From contig WNNJ02001213.1 of NCBI GenBank assembly GCA_012934845.2, positions 124,001-188,000 on the forward strand: a stretch of DNA of 64,000 bases, written 5' to 3'. How positions within the stretch are numbered: position 1 is the first letter of the stretch; every line of letters begins with the position of its first letter. The translations under genes were made by a program, and so were the position numbers. Source of the DNA: Pomphorhynchus laevis (taxonomy: Eukaryota; Acanthocephala; Palaeacanthocephala; Echinorhynchida; Pomphorhynchidae). The notes beneath the pieces are model-generated. The model saw only the letters and a program-made list of their open reading frames with translations, was not told the DNA's origin and made no database searches. This document shows positions 23,801 through 38,800 of this stretch, in pieces.

Positions 23801-26800
23801 TATGATTGCCGCAAATTAAATTTATTTGTTTTCAATTAAAGAATTAAATAAAATTACTGATAAAAACTAGTGCGATAATTAATCAAAATTTTGATCAATT
23901 AATCAGCAACCACAATGGAATATCCAAAAATCATCACGATATAAAGAGTTTAGGATCACTGATAACTAGGCTGGATTGCTTGCAACAAAAACCTAAAACG
24001 AAATTATCATGTTTAGTCTAATATTTTTTTAATATATAGACTTATTTATTGAATAATGTACAAAAATAGTTATCCTCAAATAGGCCGTGATGTAAATATT
24101 ACATAGAAGCTGATTAAGTTAGTCAGTTTTTTTCTTAAGTTAGAAAAGTGGCGCTTCCACGGGTCGACCGTACCGCACGCAAGCAGATGATGCACGCGCA
24201 AGTTCAAAAGACAACCTCATCTTTATCTTCGTAACATTGTATTTTTATTAATATAAAAATATATTATAACATTATATTTGTATTAATATATTATTGATAT
24301 TAAGAATATAAATAATATTAACATTATATTCTTTAATATAATCCTATAATATTAACATTATATCTTATAAAATAGCTATCAGTTTTGTTTGCTGTGATTG
24401 ATAAGCCAATCGCATATTGACTCAAAAAGCATATCTTCGTTGTCTCTAAATATAAAATATATATATAATTTATTCATAGCCAAATCTTGCTAATATGTTT
24501 CATTCCATTTTATTTATTGTTTATTTATTGTTTATTTACTTGTTTATTTCATTTATTGTTGAAGATATAAACAATAATTAAAAAATTTAAAATTTAATAT
24601 TTTTATTTAGAATATTTCGGATATTTCAGTTATTGCCAAATATGACCGTTTAATCCTTTTTTGTTCTTGATTATTTCATTGATTGTTGATGATATAAACA
24701 ATAATTTGAAAAAAATTTTAATTGTAGAATCGTGTATTAAAAATATACTGTTTTCATCTACAAACTTTCAATAATTATAAAACATATTTTTTTATTCCAA
24801 TAGATAAAATTATTCGCAGTGTTGATGCTAAAAATAAAGCTTCAAATAATACGATTTGAATGGGTTAGTTTCAGTTTGTTCACTGTCAATAATTATACAT
24901 TTTAATAAATATCTTTCTTTGTGTTGTTGTATATTCGAAGTCCATTTCTTCGATGCTAATTCCTTAGACGTCGTCATCGACCTGTTTATTCAGGGCATGT
25001 CATAATATTAATATCATACTGTTACAGTATAATTCATGTTTGATTATTGATTTTTGAGTAAGCATTTGTAAAAAAAATAAATATATCTGTAGATAATATA
25101 CAATTATCTTAATAAATTAACATTTAATTAAAAAATGAAAACTCACATTTGTTCACAGATGCCATAAAAACAAAATAAACGCTTAATTGCTCTTTAACTT
25201 TTAAATCTAATTTAAATCCCAATTTAAATTTTAAACAAAAAAAACTCACTGAAAGTTAAAAACTCATTGAAAGTTAAAAACTCACTGAAAGTTAAAAACT
25301 CACTGGTATAGAACGAATAAAGAGTGTATTTATTTATTCTTTATTCGTCCTATATATATTCTTTATTCGTCCTATACCAGTAATATACCAGTGAGTTTTT
25401 AACTTTCAGTGAGTTTTTAACTTTCAGTGAGTTTTTAACTTTCAGTGAGTTTTTAGATTAATTTAACATGTAAATGTAATATCTTTTAGGTGTATTAAAT
25501 AAATACAATAGACATGTCTATAATTATATCAGACAACCGCTTGACTGTTGTGTCATTTGCAAGCATTAACTGAATTTAATCAAGAAATTCAAGCTTGTTC
25601 CATTGTTTATGGTTTACAATTAAAAGAAAAGCTAAAAAGTGTAATAAACTACAATTATTTCTTAAATCTTTGTTAATAGCATCAGTTGTAATAATTTTGA
25701 GGATTCATATATGCGATACTTCAAGACGATAATATCACTTAAAACATTTTTAAATTCTTGATTATGTTAACTCGTTCATTGTATTTTAAGCAACTCTTCG
25801 TCTTACTACTAGTTTGTGTGACATTATAAACTTTAAAGTAATATTTGCGCGTTTTTCTGTCTATATCCCTTATTATCCTTATTCTTTACAATCCATGCCT
25901 GTTATAGACATTCGAGAACATTATGATATCTACAAGATAGGATTATTTTTATAATTATGTATCTATTTTGGGTTTTTGATTACTTCTGTGTTTTTTCTTT
26001 CTATCATACTTTACTTAAATATTTTAGATTATGGAATGCAATCTGCAAACAAATAGTTTTTATTAAATTATTACAAATTTGTTTTGTACGTGACATATAA
26101 CGAAACCCATAAAAGAAATATTAAAATGCTAGATATATCAATTTAATAATATCTTAGATAATTCCGTGGATGCTTACCTCGGGATTACTATGCTAAACTA
26201 TTCTTTTAAGTACTTCGCGAACGTTCTAACATGTCGATTGAGAGCTTTTCCAGAACAAATTATTCCTTTAGAACAGTGTGGCTTTCGTCGTAATCTTTCA
26301 AGCCTCGATGCTATCAAGCTTCTTTGAAAGGAGTAAAGCATAACTTTACAGATCGATTGTCAAAGTTTGCGATTTTATTTTATTTATATACTTATATAAT
26401 TGATCTGTTAATATCAATGATACATATGGTCGGTCTCTATATGACGACCTTGATCAAATACACAAATGGAGTGTAGGTACGGATATGAAAATGAACGTTG
26501 ATAAATGTGTACATATAAAGGTAGGAAAAAATATACATTATTATTACAAGCAAGCATTTGCTATAAAGCCGTTTCGCTCGATCACAAGAAAGCATCATTA
26601 CATACACCAAAATTAACATAAAAATATCAATAAAAGGAGTAATCTTCTTTATTCCCGCCGTTATTCGTTCAATTTATGAGAGCAGTCTTGAATTCCTAAC
26701 GTCTGTGGCCATCACGATGTCCGACGGTAGTCGATTCCAAGCATTTGCACAACGAGGAGACAACGTGTCCAACCATGAACTGCGACCATGGGACGGTATT

Positions 26801-29800
26801 CTCAACAACAGGGGATGACCTCTGTGGCATCGTCTATCATTGATAACCACCGAATGAGTAGGAATCCATCAGAACCGTTGACGATATGCCACATTACTAA
26901 CATATCTAGGATGTACAGTATTTGGTGCACAGTCATCATACCCAGACTTTTAAGTCTGTCGAAATAACTCATATAGATCGATTGTCAAAGTTTGCGATTT
27001 TCATCGACTTAAGCAAAGCATTTGGTTCAGTCCACCGAAACGTGCTGTTGCATAAACTTTCATTTTTAGTAGACATATCAAGACGAGGGCTAATTTTAAT
27101 AGCATCAATATAAAGTCCTATTTTAATCAAAATTCATGATGACCTTAATTTATCGAACAAATTTGTGGCAAGTAATGGCGTAATATATAAAGATCCGTTT
27201 AAGTTCTACGCTATTCTGGTTTTTATCATAGACTTTCAAATGAAATTGAGAGAATACTCTTTATAGATCCAATAAATGATAAATACTGGGGTCTTTGTTA
27301 TACTTTCTCGTAATAGACAGGAGACTCAATTGGCAATCGATTCTTTGATTCGTTATTGTCACGCCAATTATTTAAAAATTAACAACGAGAAAACAAACAT
27401 CATTAAATTTTTTAAATGAGGTCCATTATTTTTATTCCTTAAAAGAGGTCAGAATTTATTTTTACGTGGTAAATGCGTGCCGGCGCACGCTTACAGATCA
27501 CAACAGCAAAAGAGCAAAAATCTAAATCATGTGTCAAGAGGGTAGGAATAGAGGTGGTATTTAAATGTGATAAAGTAAGGGGCAAGGCGAACGTCGAGAG
27601 GGGGCTGATTCCAGGCGAGTGGGGAGGCGACAAGGAAGGATCGGAAACTGTAGTTGTTGGAGTAATTGGGAACGTGAAGTAAGAGGGAATGAATGGAACG
27701 CAGTGATAGATAATTGGGGCGAGTGTCGTGTAATAAAGGGAGTTTGTTAAATGATGAGGAGCTGACATCGATGAGACTAAAAGTTACGATAAGGAGGAGT
27801 TTGATGCAGTTGTGGATGGTGGACCAGGCGAGTTGGGCAAGATGTGTAGATGTGGGGTGGAAGCGACGATGCTCTAATAGAGTCTGATGCTCTAATATAA
27901 TTCTATTGCATTTGTACTTAATCATAAGTTAATTTAGGATATTCCTGTTATCAAAATGATCTTTCTTGACACAATTGGGACAAATTCTCTAATATTACAA
28001 TTGCAACGTCTAGGATTCCTAATCTCGGAACTCTCACTTTTGACGGTACTTTAAAGCGCTTTCAAGTAATATTGCTTCTTATGATCTAATATAATTTAAC
28101 AGCTTTTTCTGGTATGATTTTTCTTTTGTACATTTTACCCTTTTAGACAGTTGTAAATAAATGTAAATAGATTAATTGTGGTGTCTGTCAAATTTTCATC
28201 CTCTGCAATAACTATGCTTTCGCGTCTTAAACATGCTCACTTCTCATAATGGAATCGAGAAATCTTAGTTACAGAATCTTACGATTCGTTTTTAGAGTTA
28301 ATTAAATCCAAGTCCGTGCCTAGTTCGGAGATTTATTTAACTCCGTCATATGCTCTACAAATAGGTGCAATTTACATCACGACAAGCGCCTACTGGTTTG
28401 GAGATTATCATTACACGGTTACTATGTAAAAATATCCTGCATTGTAATACCTGATCACCAGGCCAGCGATTCTTGTCCGTGCAGATTATGTCGGCAACTA
28501 TTTGCAGCATTACCAACCATATGTTATAGTGTAACCTCAACTTTCATTCTGTCACTGACCGAAATTGAAACAAAATCAATACTGATCTCCTGCCTATTGA
28601 ATCTAGCACCTTATAATTGCGCACTATTTTTTGGTGCATGCTATATGCTAATTTTTTTTCTATTTAGCCCATACTGAAAAATCAAGTGGCTAATAAATAC
28701 CTCTATATTAATTAATAATTAAATAAGTATTATTAATAGCGTTATTAATAACTAATATTGCAGTATTATTAATATATTAATAAATATATTATTAATTATT
28801 CGTTTAATTTTAATTATAATGCATTAATTTATTTATTATTTTTTAAATAATTTATTTATTTCGCTTTATTCTTAGCTGATGCGTGCATGTACACAAATGA
28901 ATTAGATAACCACTTGGCCGCGGCCGACTTGGATTTAAGAAATCGTCGAGCCATTTCAGTTGGCTGCAAATTACCTACCGTGCAAGTGTCTCATTCTGTA
29001 AAATATGAGCTTGATCAATTGGACACGCTGTTGGCTGATCTTATGTATGAAGTTAATCGACGTCCGTTTAATGAAAAATGCGAACGCGAGTCATACCTTC
29101 CAAGAACCTTAGTCGATCAGCGATCTAAATCACAGGTAGAAAAATTATTTCTAATGATTTTATGAAACGTATACAGTTTGTTAGACGGAGGCTGGATATA
29201 TTAGCGAATCAAGAGTGCGTGGGAAGCGACATGCCACCTAAAACAGGTGGCATGCCAACAGTACGCTACAATATCGTAAGAGATTTATTAGCGAGAGAAC
29301 TTACAAAAGTATGTCGCTCTGTATCGGTGGAGCCACATTTGATACCTTTGAGTGATGAGGTTGTTTTCGACAATTCCGCTACATCAACTGATAAGTATGC
29401 AAGGGTGGATGTTGCCTGTCATGGTTTATATAATGATCTGTGGGAGCGGTCCTTAATAGACATTTGTATTTTCAATCACTTAGCACCGTCGTACTCATCT
29501 GACCGAATAGGAAACCCATTCAATTACCATAAATCAAGGAAAATAAACATGGAGAGAGAATTGCACTTTATGAACTGGCAACTTTTTACCCGATTGTGAT
29601 TGCAACAAATGGTGCAATTAATTTCTCAACTCAACGTGTTCTTAAACAAATAGCAAGACTGTCGAGGAATTACAACGAAACCATCAAACATTTAAGATGC
29701 AAAATAAGTTTTGCACTAGCAAAAGCGACGTCTATGTGTTCGATCCAGTCGTTCAACTTATAATTTTCCGGGCTACTCTAGGACTCTGGAATAAACGTGG

Positions 29801-32800
29801 AAAAGATTTTACAGATCTTTATTGAACAAATTAAAAAAATAAATGAAAACAAAATTATAATTATAATGCATTAATTTATTTTTTATTTTTTTAAATAATT
29901 TATTTATTTATTTCGTTTCATTCTTAGCTGATGCGTGCATTTACACAAATGAATTAGATAACCACTTGGCCGACTTGGATCTAAGAAATCGTCGAGCCAT
30001 TTCAGTTGGTTGCAAATTACCTACCGTGCAAGTGTCTAATTCTGTCAAATATGATCTTGATCAATTGGATACGCTGTTGGCTAATCTTATATATGAAGTT
30101 AATCGACGTCTGCTTTTTGTATTTTCCCCATACCGAATTATTAATTAATTAATTAATAATTAATTAATTATTTAATTAATTATTTTAATTAAATAATTAT
30201 ATCATTAATTAATAATAACTTTTTAACTCTATTTTGTACATGCTTATAGTTCAATCAATTTTATGGATTAAGCATTCTAAGTTACAATTGCATGTCGTAT
30301 ATATTATCATCTGTTCAGGAAGCATTTTTTAAGCAGAAAAGCACAATTTGTTTAGCAATACAAAATAGCTGGTTACCTATTTGTGGTAGTAAGTATTTAA
30401 ACTCTTATCTTAGATTAAGTAAAACATGAGTAAACTGTGTTTTTAATATTAATTTATATTTTCATAATTTATATTTTTAATTTGTAGGTTCTAACGTAAA
30501 ACTATAAACGCAGCAAAATACAAACATCTGCTGAAATTTAAAAGCAAAGAATCAAACCATAAATTATGAAATTTTTAAATATTTTATCAACTTTTGGCAC
30601 TTTTAAACTAACCTTTACAAAAAAATGAAATATCAATAAAAATATTAAAAAATATTTGTATTAATAAAATTCTAATGTGTATCTATAATACCAAATAGTT
30701 AGCAACGGTTTGTAAACCTAATTGCTCTTCAAAGCAATTAATTTGAAATTTTTATGTAATTAAAATAACTTCAGTTCATTTAATAACTTACCAGAAATTT
30801 GTTTTTGATTACGTATTTACGCCTTCCTCCTTTGCTGTCTTGAATCTCTTTAGTGATGAGCAAGCAAGCATTAAACAAAAATACCCTTCGTTCTTTATCC
30901 TTCTTCATAAATGCTTTTGTGTCTGATGTATGTATTATATCCTGATAAATAAGCTCTCCCAAATCCTCGCGAGTAAAATTATCCTATACCGAAAAGAACA
31001 CGTTTTTACCTGAAACATTTTGCCAGCTATTTTACCGCCTCGATTGAGCATTCTAAATAATTTAGATGAATAGCGTCATTTGCTTTACGAGGTACTGCCA
31101 GCATTGCTTCTAAAGCTTCGTTTAACTCTTCGTCATTCTCATTTTTACAAGACTCTGAAAGATCTTTTAATAGTAATTGATATTTTGTTATTCTTTGAAC
31201 TGGTTTTATCAGATAGGAGCCAATCGGGTCGACATTTACAGCACAATTGCTATGCACTGCCTAAAGTGTAATTTTCAAAAATTTTCTAATGCACAAGGAA
31301 TAATGGTCGTAAAATAATATCCAGAAACGGAGATAAGCAAAAGTTGCTAATAGTTTAAAAATTAAATAGAATTAATTACTACATTTAAACCTTTCCCTAG
31401 CTGTTTTCAATAGAATGTATACGAAAGACATCAGAATATTTCGTAAATTGCTTTTTGATAGCTTTATTAGAGCAGTATAGAAAACCATTAAACAATTAAA
31501 TTTGAAAATTTTGAAATGCTAATAAATGCAAAAAACTATCTACAAAAACACGATGAATATCACCGTTAAATTGACTGTTCAAAATTAAATTTAATCTAAA
31601 AGATAAAACACAAAAACATCAGGGTTTAAATATTTCAGTGCTAAAAAAATAAAATTATAATTGGTAATCTAAAAGGCAAATTAAAAGCCTTTAGCTTTAA
31701 ACTTTAAAAATAGCTTTTAATTGTAACAATTCAGTTTACATATCGTAACCCAATGAAATGAACACAAAACGCGGTAGACGATATATTTCTGAATAAAGTG
31801 TTTGTGACGAAAAAATTTTACTTTTATTTTTAATAATAAAAAATTTATTGAAAACATTAAAACAAAACGTCGCTATAAATTTATAACTATAACAAACTGA
31901 TTTTATAAAAATATTTCCATTTCTATTCAAATTTTATCAAAATATTACTTGACGATCAAGAAATATTTTCAATTGTAGGCCTTGAAAAATAATAATAAGT
32001 TTACAAATAATAGGCCTTGAAAAAAGGTCTATTGGCTGAAAATTCAGAAAATTCTGTCTTAGCACATTCTTGCCTTTCAATTTTCAATTAATTCAATTTC
32101 CGAAACGCTAATCAATCATGACTGATGATATATAATATATAATATATATGGATGATTATATAATCAAGATCATTATGATGATCCGGATAGCACTTTGTTA
32201 GTTCAAAGAGGCTATGTCCATGCTCCCAAGTAAGCAAATTCTTGGAGATGCCTTTTAAATATATCACAAGGCAGCCAAAACGACTGATAGTAGTTCTCCA
32301 TACTGATGAGTGCTGACGGCTACCGTCAAATCGTCTAGGATCAGTTTAAAAATAAGTGATACAGATAAGTTATTTTAAAGCATATAATTTAAAGTATATC
32401 ATATTACAAAATTAAAATGCTGAAACATATTTACCTCAAAGAACTTGTATACATCGTGTTCCAGCAAAATCGAATTCGACACTTCTTTATTCATGCAGTA
32501 TTTGACATAAATATTAAATTTATCAGCCTTAAGTTTTAAACAATGCAACGCATAAAAAAGAGAGCAAGTATTACCCACGTAATGAAACAGTGACCGATAT
32601 TTTCAGGACGATCACTGAACTTGCGCAATTCTTTGAGAAATATACTAAACGTAATTATACTGATAATGTAATTGCAAATTTGTTTATTTAAATCAAATAT
32701 AAATTAATAAATTAACGATAAATGAACCTTTGAGAGTTTATGAACAACTTATAAATAATCTTAATAAATCAACAATCAATTATTATCACTCAACTGGATT

Positions 32801-35800
32801 TTACTAGTGAAATAGTGAAATTATGCAATTTTATGTTCATTTCATTTTTTTGTAAATTTGACTAATTTATCTGTTTAAAAAAGATAATTAATAAAGATTT
32901 AATAAAGATTTTTTAATCTTTAAGATAATTAATAAAGATTTTTTAATCCAATAAAAATTGGATTAAAAAATAATCCAATTTTAGAGAGTTTTATTTAAAT
33001 CATATATAAATTAAATTAATAATTTAAATTTTTTAGTTAAAATGAGCCTTTGAGAGTTTATGAACAACTTACAACCACAATAAATCAATAATCAATTATT
33101 ATTACCTACAATGTAAAATTTGTTTTAAATTAAAAGAAATTTAAAGTTTTAAATAACTCAACTACTTGCATTCGTTCGCTTTTAAATGGAAGGTTTATAA
33201 ACGAATTTTAAACAAAAGGTAAAATTTTTAACCTAAATAGTACAACTTAAATGCAACATTTCCAAGTTATTTATTAAACAAACGGCAAAATAAAGTTGAA
33301 TTAAACATTTGCTTTTAAACATTGAAGCTCAATGTAATGTTCTCTAAGAATACACATTTATTAAATTTAATAGAACAAATTAGCAAAGTAATTATAAAGT
33401 AATCTATTTGGTATGCAGCCACAATTCTTTAAAGAACAAAATATTCCTGATCTTCTTCGATATCATAAAGCAAATATTATATTTTAACTAAGAGGTTTAA
33501 ATTTTCATAATATGAAAATTTACAAAATTAGTAAATTTACAAAAATATAAATATCGTTGAATATTAAAATTATTGCAATTATTAATATGATAAGAAACTT
33601 ACCTGTCATGAAATTCATATATATCCTCGATATTACTAAAAATGTTTTGTTCGTATACTTTTGGACACCCTGTCCATGCTAAGGTTCGAAATGCTGTAAG
33701 ATAAACCTGAAATTTCATAAAAGAACTCTATAATTAGAATGTAACATAATAATAAATAAACTACCTCTATACAGCATTTCAGATCGCTCACATAACTTTC
33801 TTCAGTCTTTATAAGTTCTTCTATTATATACCTGAATTTATGTAAGAAATGAAAGTTAAACAAGCAGATTAAAGGACAAAGAGATTAAAAGCTATTACCT
33901 TAAATTAATGTTATTTTGAAAAATCAAATAAACTAAAAGTTCATTCCAAATAAGCAATTTAGATAATATATTTTCATTTGTAATGATTTACCCCTCAATA
34001 TTTTCAATTTGCATCGACAACTAGTTTAGATACCAATTGGTATATTTATATACCAATAACAGTTTGGATTGTAATAGCTTGCGAATATTAAAGGAAATTG
34101 GAATTTACTAAGAAACTCTATAAGAAAATTTACATAAATAAAATGTTAATAAAAATGGCAAGTTAAAAAATTTCAAAACTTATTAGTAGATACTGATAAA
34201 TACTGATAACGTATTGGGATAATCAGAACTCTCCAAAAAAACTTCAAAGAATTCTTAAACTTTAACAAACTTTTTTAAACTTGTTTAAGTTACTTTTTTA
34301 AGAAACTAAAACCATAACCCAGTTACCATCAATTTATGAAGGAGATTATGCATTCTAAAGGATGGAAAATGAATTGAAACATTCAAAATCAAAATTATTT
34401 TTTGAAATAATGCTAGAGCAAGAATTGAATGTATTCAACCACAAATCTAAAAACATATAAGGGATTCAAACAACAAAATATAAGCGGTCAGATAGATACA
34501 TTAAAGCCATTCTTATTTAATAAAATTCGGACGGCTGCGTTTACGATGTGTTGTAGTGAAAGAAGATAGGATTTAGGTGAGTTGAAAAATAGAGTAAGGC
34601 AGTAATCAAATCTTGAGAAATGGAGAGCAGATATGAAAGTCATACAAGGGAAATCGATCAATCTACGAATTTGACGGAGGTTGCAGATAATCAAGGTAGA
34701 TGAGCGTACTTTATCTCTAATGAAAGGTTTAAGTGAAAGTCGGTTGTTGAAATGGAAGCCAAAAAAACGAGATTGCCAGCGATAGGAAGAATTATAGAAC
34801 TTAATGATACGGAAGGAGGTTCTAACCCGAGGCGTCGAGGTAGGATCCACATAATTTTGGATTTATAAGGATTCAGGGAAAGACGAAGAGAAGAAAGATG
34901 ATCAAAAATCGAGGCAAGACAGTTGGAAGCAGAAACATTAAGATCGTGAATACGATAAACAGGTGCATGAGCATAGATGAGAATGTCATTAGCATATTGC
35001 ATAACATAAAAGTTAAATTTATGAGAAATAGAAGACAAATAATCGAGAAGAAGAGAGAAAAGCAAAGGGTCTAATACGTAGCCTTGTGGAACACAGGATG
35101 GGTAAAAGAAGGATGGGAAATAGTAGAGTTAGAACAAATGCGAAAACTACGGTTTGATAGATATGAAGAAAACCAAGCGACAGTGGGTAAAGAGAAGTCA
35201 TAGTCATGACGAAGACGATGGAGAAGAATCGAGTTATCGATGATGTCAAAAGCATATGATAGATCAGCTACATAATTTTTGATCGCGCGAGATGAGTAAG
35301 TCGTTAGAGCAAAAAAGCAACATGGAAGTGAGGAAACATGTTTGAGGAAAATAGATATGCATTAACTTGCTTGAGAACAAGATGCTCAAGGAGTTTAGAA
35401 AGGGTTGGGAAAAGTGAGATAGGACGGTATACATAGAAATATATATTTCTATATATATTTACTTGTGTCTGTATATGTTAATGTGTCAATGTTAGAGTAT
35501 CATGTTCACTCTACTAGTGAGTCTCATAAGGACGAAACACGTGTCCAGCGTTGTGGTTTTGTTCGATTACGCATGGTTTTAATTTATTGGATTACTGGAC
35601 TTACAGCAAATAGATGTAGTTCGTTCCCAGTTTTAATCGTGCTTTTCAAATTATACTTTTCAACAAAATATAATTGAATCAAAATATAATATATCTTAAC
35701 ATATCTCTACATATATCTTCACTAGCAGTGTATGCTATCCATGATACAAAATAACCAGAAAATAGGGCTAACTTTGAGACTCATAAAAATGTAATCTAAA

Positions 35801-38800
35801 TGAACCAAATAAAAAGAATTTTACTAATCAATAAATTTTTACAATAAATTAGCGAAGTGTGCAAAGCATATGTGATCATAACATTTAATCAAGAAATCGT
35901 AAAAATTTTGTTATTTTATACTGAAATGTAAACAATGAATTTTCAAATTTGCTTGAAAAATGAACGACGAAAACATTTTACTTTTAAATTGAATTTTGTT
36001 TTTAGATAAAGATTGATGAAACGAATAATTAAACGGGTTTTGCTTCTTCATGAAACGAATATTTAATCAGCCTTAAAATAGTAGCTCTGACACTTAGAAT
36101 GATAATAGGCATTTATTTTTATAAAATTGAACAATGTCTATCAAAACATTATAAACTCTAATTAATAAACCAATTTTTATATTTAAAATGAAAATTCATT
36201 TTTAAATTTTAATATTATAAAGACATACTCGCATCTTCGTCGACTGGTCCGATTCCCCTTATCGTCAGAGGTTAAGTTTGGAAGATCAATCAAATTACAT
36301 TGTGAATCGCTGCTTAGAAGAGATACCGGAGCGATAGGAACATCCTATAAAAAGATATTAAAACTGGTTTCGAAATTCTTAAAATTATGATCTTTGAAGA
36401 AACAAATATTAAATTTAATATTAATCTGCATGGCATTTTAATACAATTTTAGTTACCGATTTTGTACAACAAAACAAGTCTAACTTGTTTTAATAAAACA
36501 ACTTTTCTACCTTGTCTAACTTCAAGTATTTTGTTTGATAAAAATAATTGATCCATTTTTAAATTTGTAATTTTATGGCAGAATTAATAAAACTCTAATT
36601 TATTTTTCGCTAGTTGCTGATAGCATCAAGATAAACGCAACCCATCTGGTTTCTAAAATAAAATGTAGTTTAGTTTAATCTAAATTTAATTTAAAATTTC
36701 AATTGAGTATCTTTCTGATTGAGTATCTTGTTATTTTGACAAAAAATAACAGATACTAGTTTGGTAAAACTTAAATTCTATAGAACAGGAATAAGTGGCG
36801 TTTTTATTTGTCAAATGAATTTTAGAACAAATCAATTTGTATTTAAAAAACTCGATTTTTATAGACAATACTCGTTGTTCTTAAGCTGTTTAGATTTAAT
36901 TAAGTTTAAACATGTAATTATTGTGTTAACTTGTAATTAAGTTGTAATTAATTACATGTTTACATAGCTAAACATGTAATTAATGTTTAAATGTCATTAA
37001 GTTGATTAGATAATAATTTACGTTATATTATAAATATTATAATTTATAATATTAAATATTTATAAATCTCAGATTTATTTCAATGGAGAACTACTGATAA
37101 CACTAAATAATTCATATAAATGATTAATTATTAATACGTGAATACGATTATAAACAATTAAATATGAATTCAAAAATAAATTATATTAAATATTTAATAA
37201 AATTATATTTCTAATGCAATTAAATTGGTAATCTAAATTAATAAAATATATTTCTATAATTGACTAACTATATGGATAGAACTATAAATAATTAAATATT
37301 AAATAAAAATGTAATTTAATATCACATTATATTTTAAATAAAATCTATAATAATATTTTGATTATAAATTATAATTTAATTTTTGATTTGATTTATGAAT
37401 ATTATTTAAATTATGATTATATAATCATATTATTATATCATCATATTTTCACTAAAATGTTTATAGCAATAAAATATTATTTTCAATCATATTATTAATA
37501 ATATTTAAATACTAATATAAATATTGATATTTTATTATAAATATCTGTCCGTAATGCGGTGCACTTTATCATTCCTGTAATTTTGATATCACTGAACTGT
37601 TTTTGTTTGTATTTAAGAACTGACAACGATAGTTTATCAGAAATCATTGTAATCGAAACGATTAGTGCAATTGAGGAAACTTCCAAGATCAAATTTAGAT
37701 TAGAAATTGGATAAGCAATTTTGCGAAACAATATAAAAATTTATTTTTTATATTAAACAAATAACAAGCAAAATAGATAAAATTTATTAACCTTTTTAAT
37801 GTCGCACACATAAGATTCATCCAGGTTTAGTTGAGCCTCTACGTTATCCACAAAATTTCCAAACTGTTGCTCAACACGTAAGCATAAGTTATGTATATCA
37901 TTGGCATATTTATGACCAATATCAGCTAAGTTACTAGCTGAACGAACAAATGATTGGACATTTGAACGTTTTTCCTGCAATAAAAAACATTTTATTGCAT
38001 TGTAAAACTTTGATCTATATACTTTGAGAGCAATTACAAAGTCGTGCCCAAAACCATCACTGTTCTGATCGCATTTAAGAGATTTATCAAATTCATTTTG
38101 ATCCTCTATAGTCTTCATCTGACAGCTAATCCAATTTAAAAGCTATAAACCAACATTTAAAATTTAGAGCATTAAACAAAACGGTAAGCTTGCAGCATAA
38201 TATAGGTCAAATATAATTGTAAGTTACTTGTGGATAAGCGATCTATTCATTTTGCAGAGATGAAATACAAACGCAACTTATCTTGGTGAATAAAATTATT
38301 AAGACAAATTATTAAAATTATAAAAATTATTTATCTTGCTATAAAATTATTAAGACAATTACAAATTTTATTCATCATCAATCGATTCACTTTAAAAACA
38401 TTGTATAAAATATCTTAAGCAAATGCTGAGATTTGATTAAAAATTCAATTAAACATCATAAAGACAAGAAAACATATTTCACTTTTTATCTATAAAAAAT
38501 TCTGAGATCATGATTTTGATAGTTTTCGCGTTTAGGTAAGTGTTGTAAATTATAACTGATTTTTGAATTGATCTCATATCAAGCACAATTTAAATCAGAT
38601 ATTTGTGACTATCAAAAACAATCAATATTAATTATTTTTCCTTTTACTTTAATCAATACATTCGCGCATTTTAGAACTATGCGGAACGAAAATATTTAAT
38701 TTTTAAAAGTGTATAATTTTTAGATATAAAAAATACCACAGAAAATTCATTTTCTACAACAATCCAATCACACTAATTTACTATAATTTATTCATGCAAT

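Larger units (their letters stand above)
19407..26164. other. Right part of the 11.4-kb Trio intron 20-21, gene-free
   Basis: Contains foldback elements (20.4-21.2 kb), the palindrome at 21.5 kb, hairpin modules at 21.8 and 22.0 kb, a small GC-rich pocket at 24.15 kb, a direct repeat with ATTGTTGA(A/T)GATATAAACAAT at about 24555 and 24680, and the inverted tandem array at 25.25 kb. 22.1-24.1 kb is featureless A/T-rich DNA. Confidence 0.6.
26165..27420 (+). mobile_element. LINE reverse transcriptase, interrupted by a second LINE
   Basis: Plus-strand pieces of a non-[24 protein letters not shown] near 26270 (compare E-Q-x-G-F-R-x-x-R-S-x-x-D-A), [20 protein letters not shown] near 26985 (compare the F-x-D-x-x-K-A-F-D-x-V block), and [20 protein letters not shown] then [11 protein letters not shown] near 27320-27410. 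The copy is broken. It was split by the insertion at 26377-26974. Confidence 0.85.

Noticed and set aside
25246-25455. CRISPR-like array
   Set aside because: Units are contiguous 18-mers without spacers and the two arms are inverted; the DNA is eukaryotic.
26550-26610. GAGCGAAACGGC with an upstream AATGATG on the minus strand as another hammerhead
   Set aside because: CTGATGA is not matched and stem II is only GCT/AGC around a long loop; too weak.
27473-27682. Plus-strand 69-codon frame rich in charged residues
   Set aside because: Shadow of the minus-strand LINE C-terminus.
28355-28540. Minus-strand 61-codon frame
   Set aside because: Mixed composition like nearby LINE debris but no recognisable motif.
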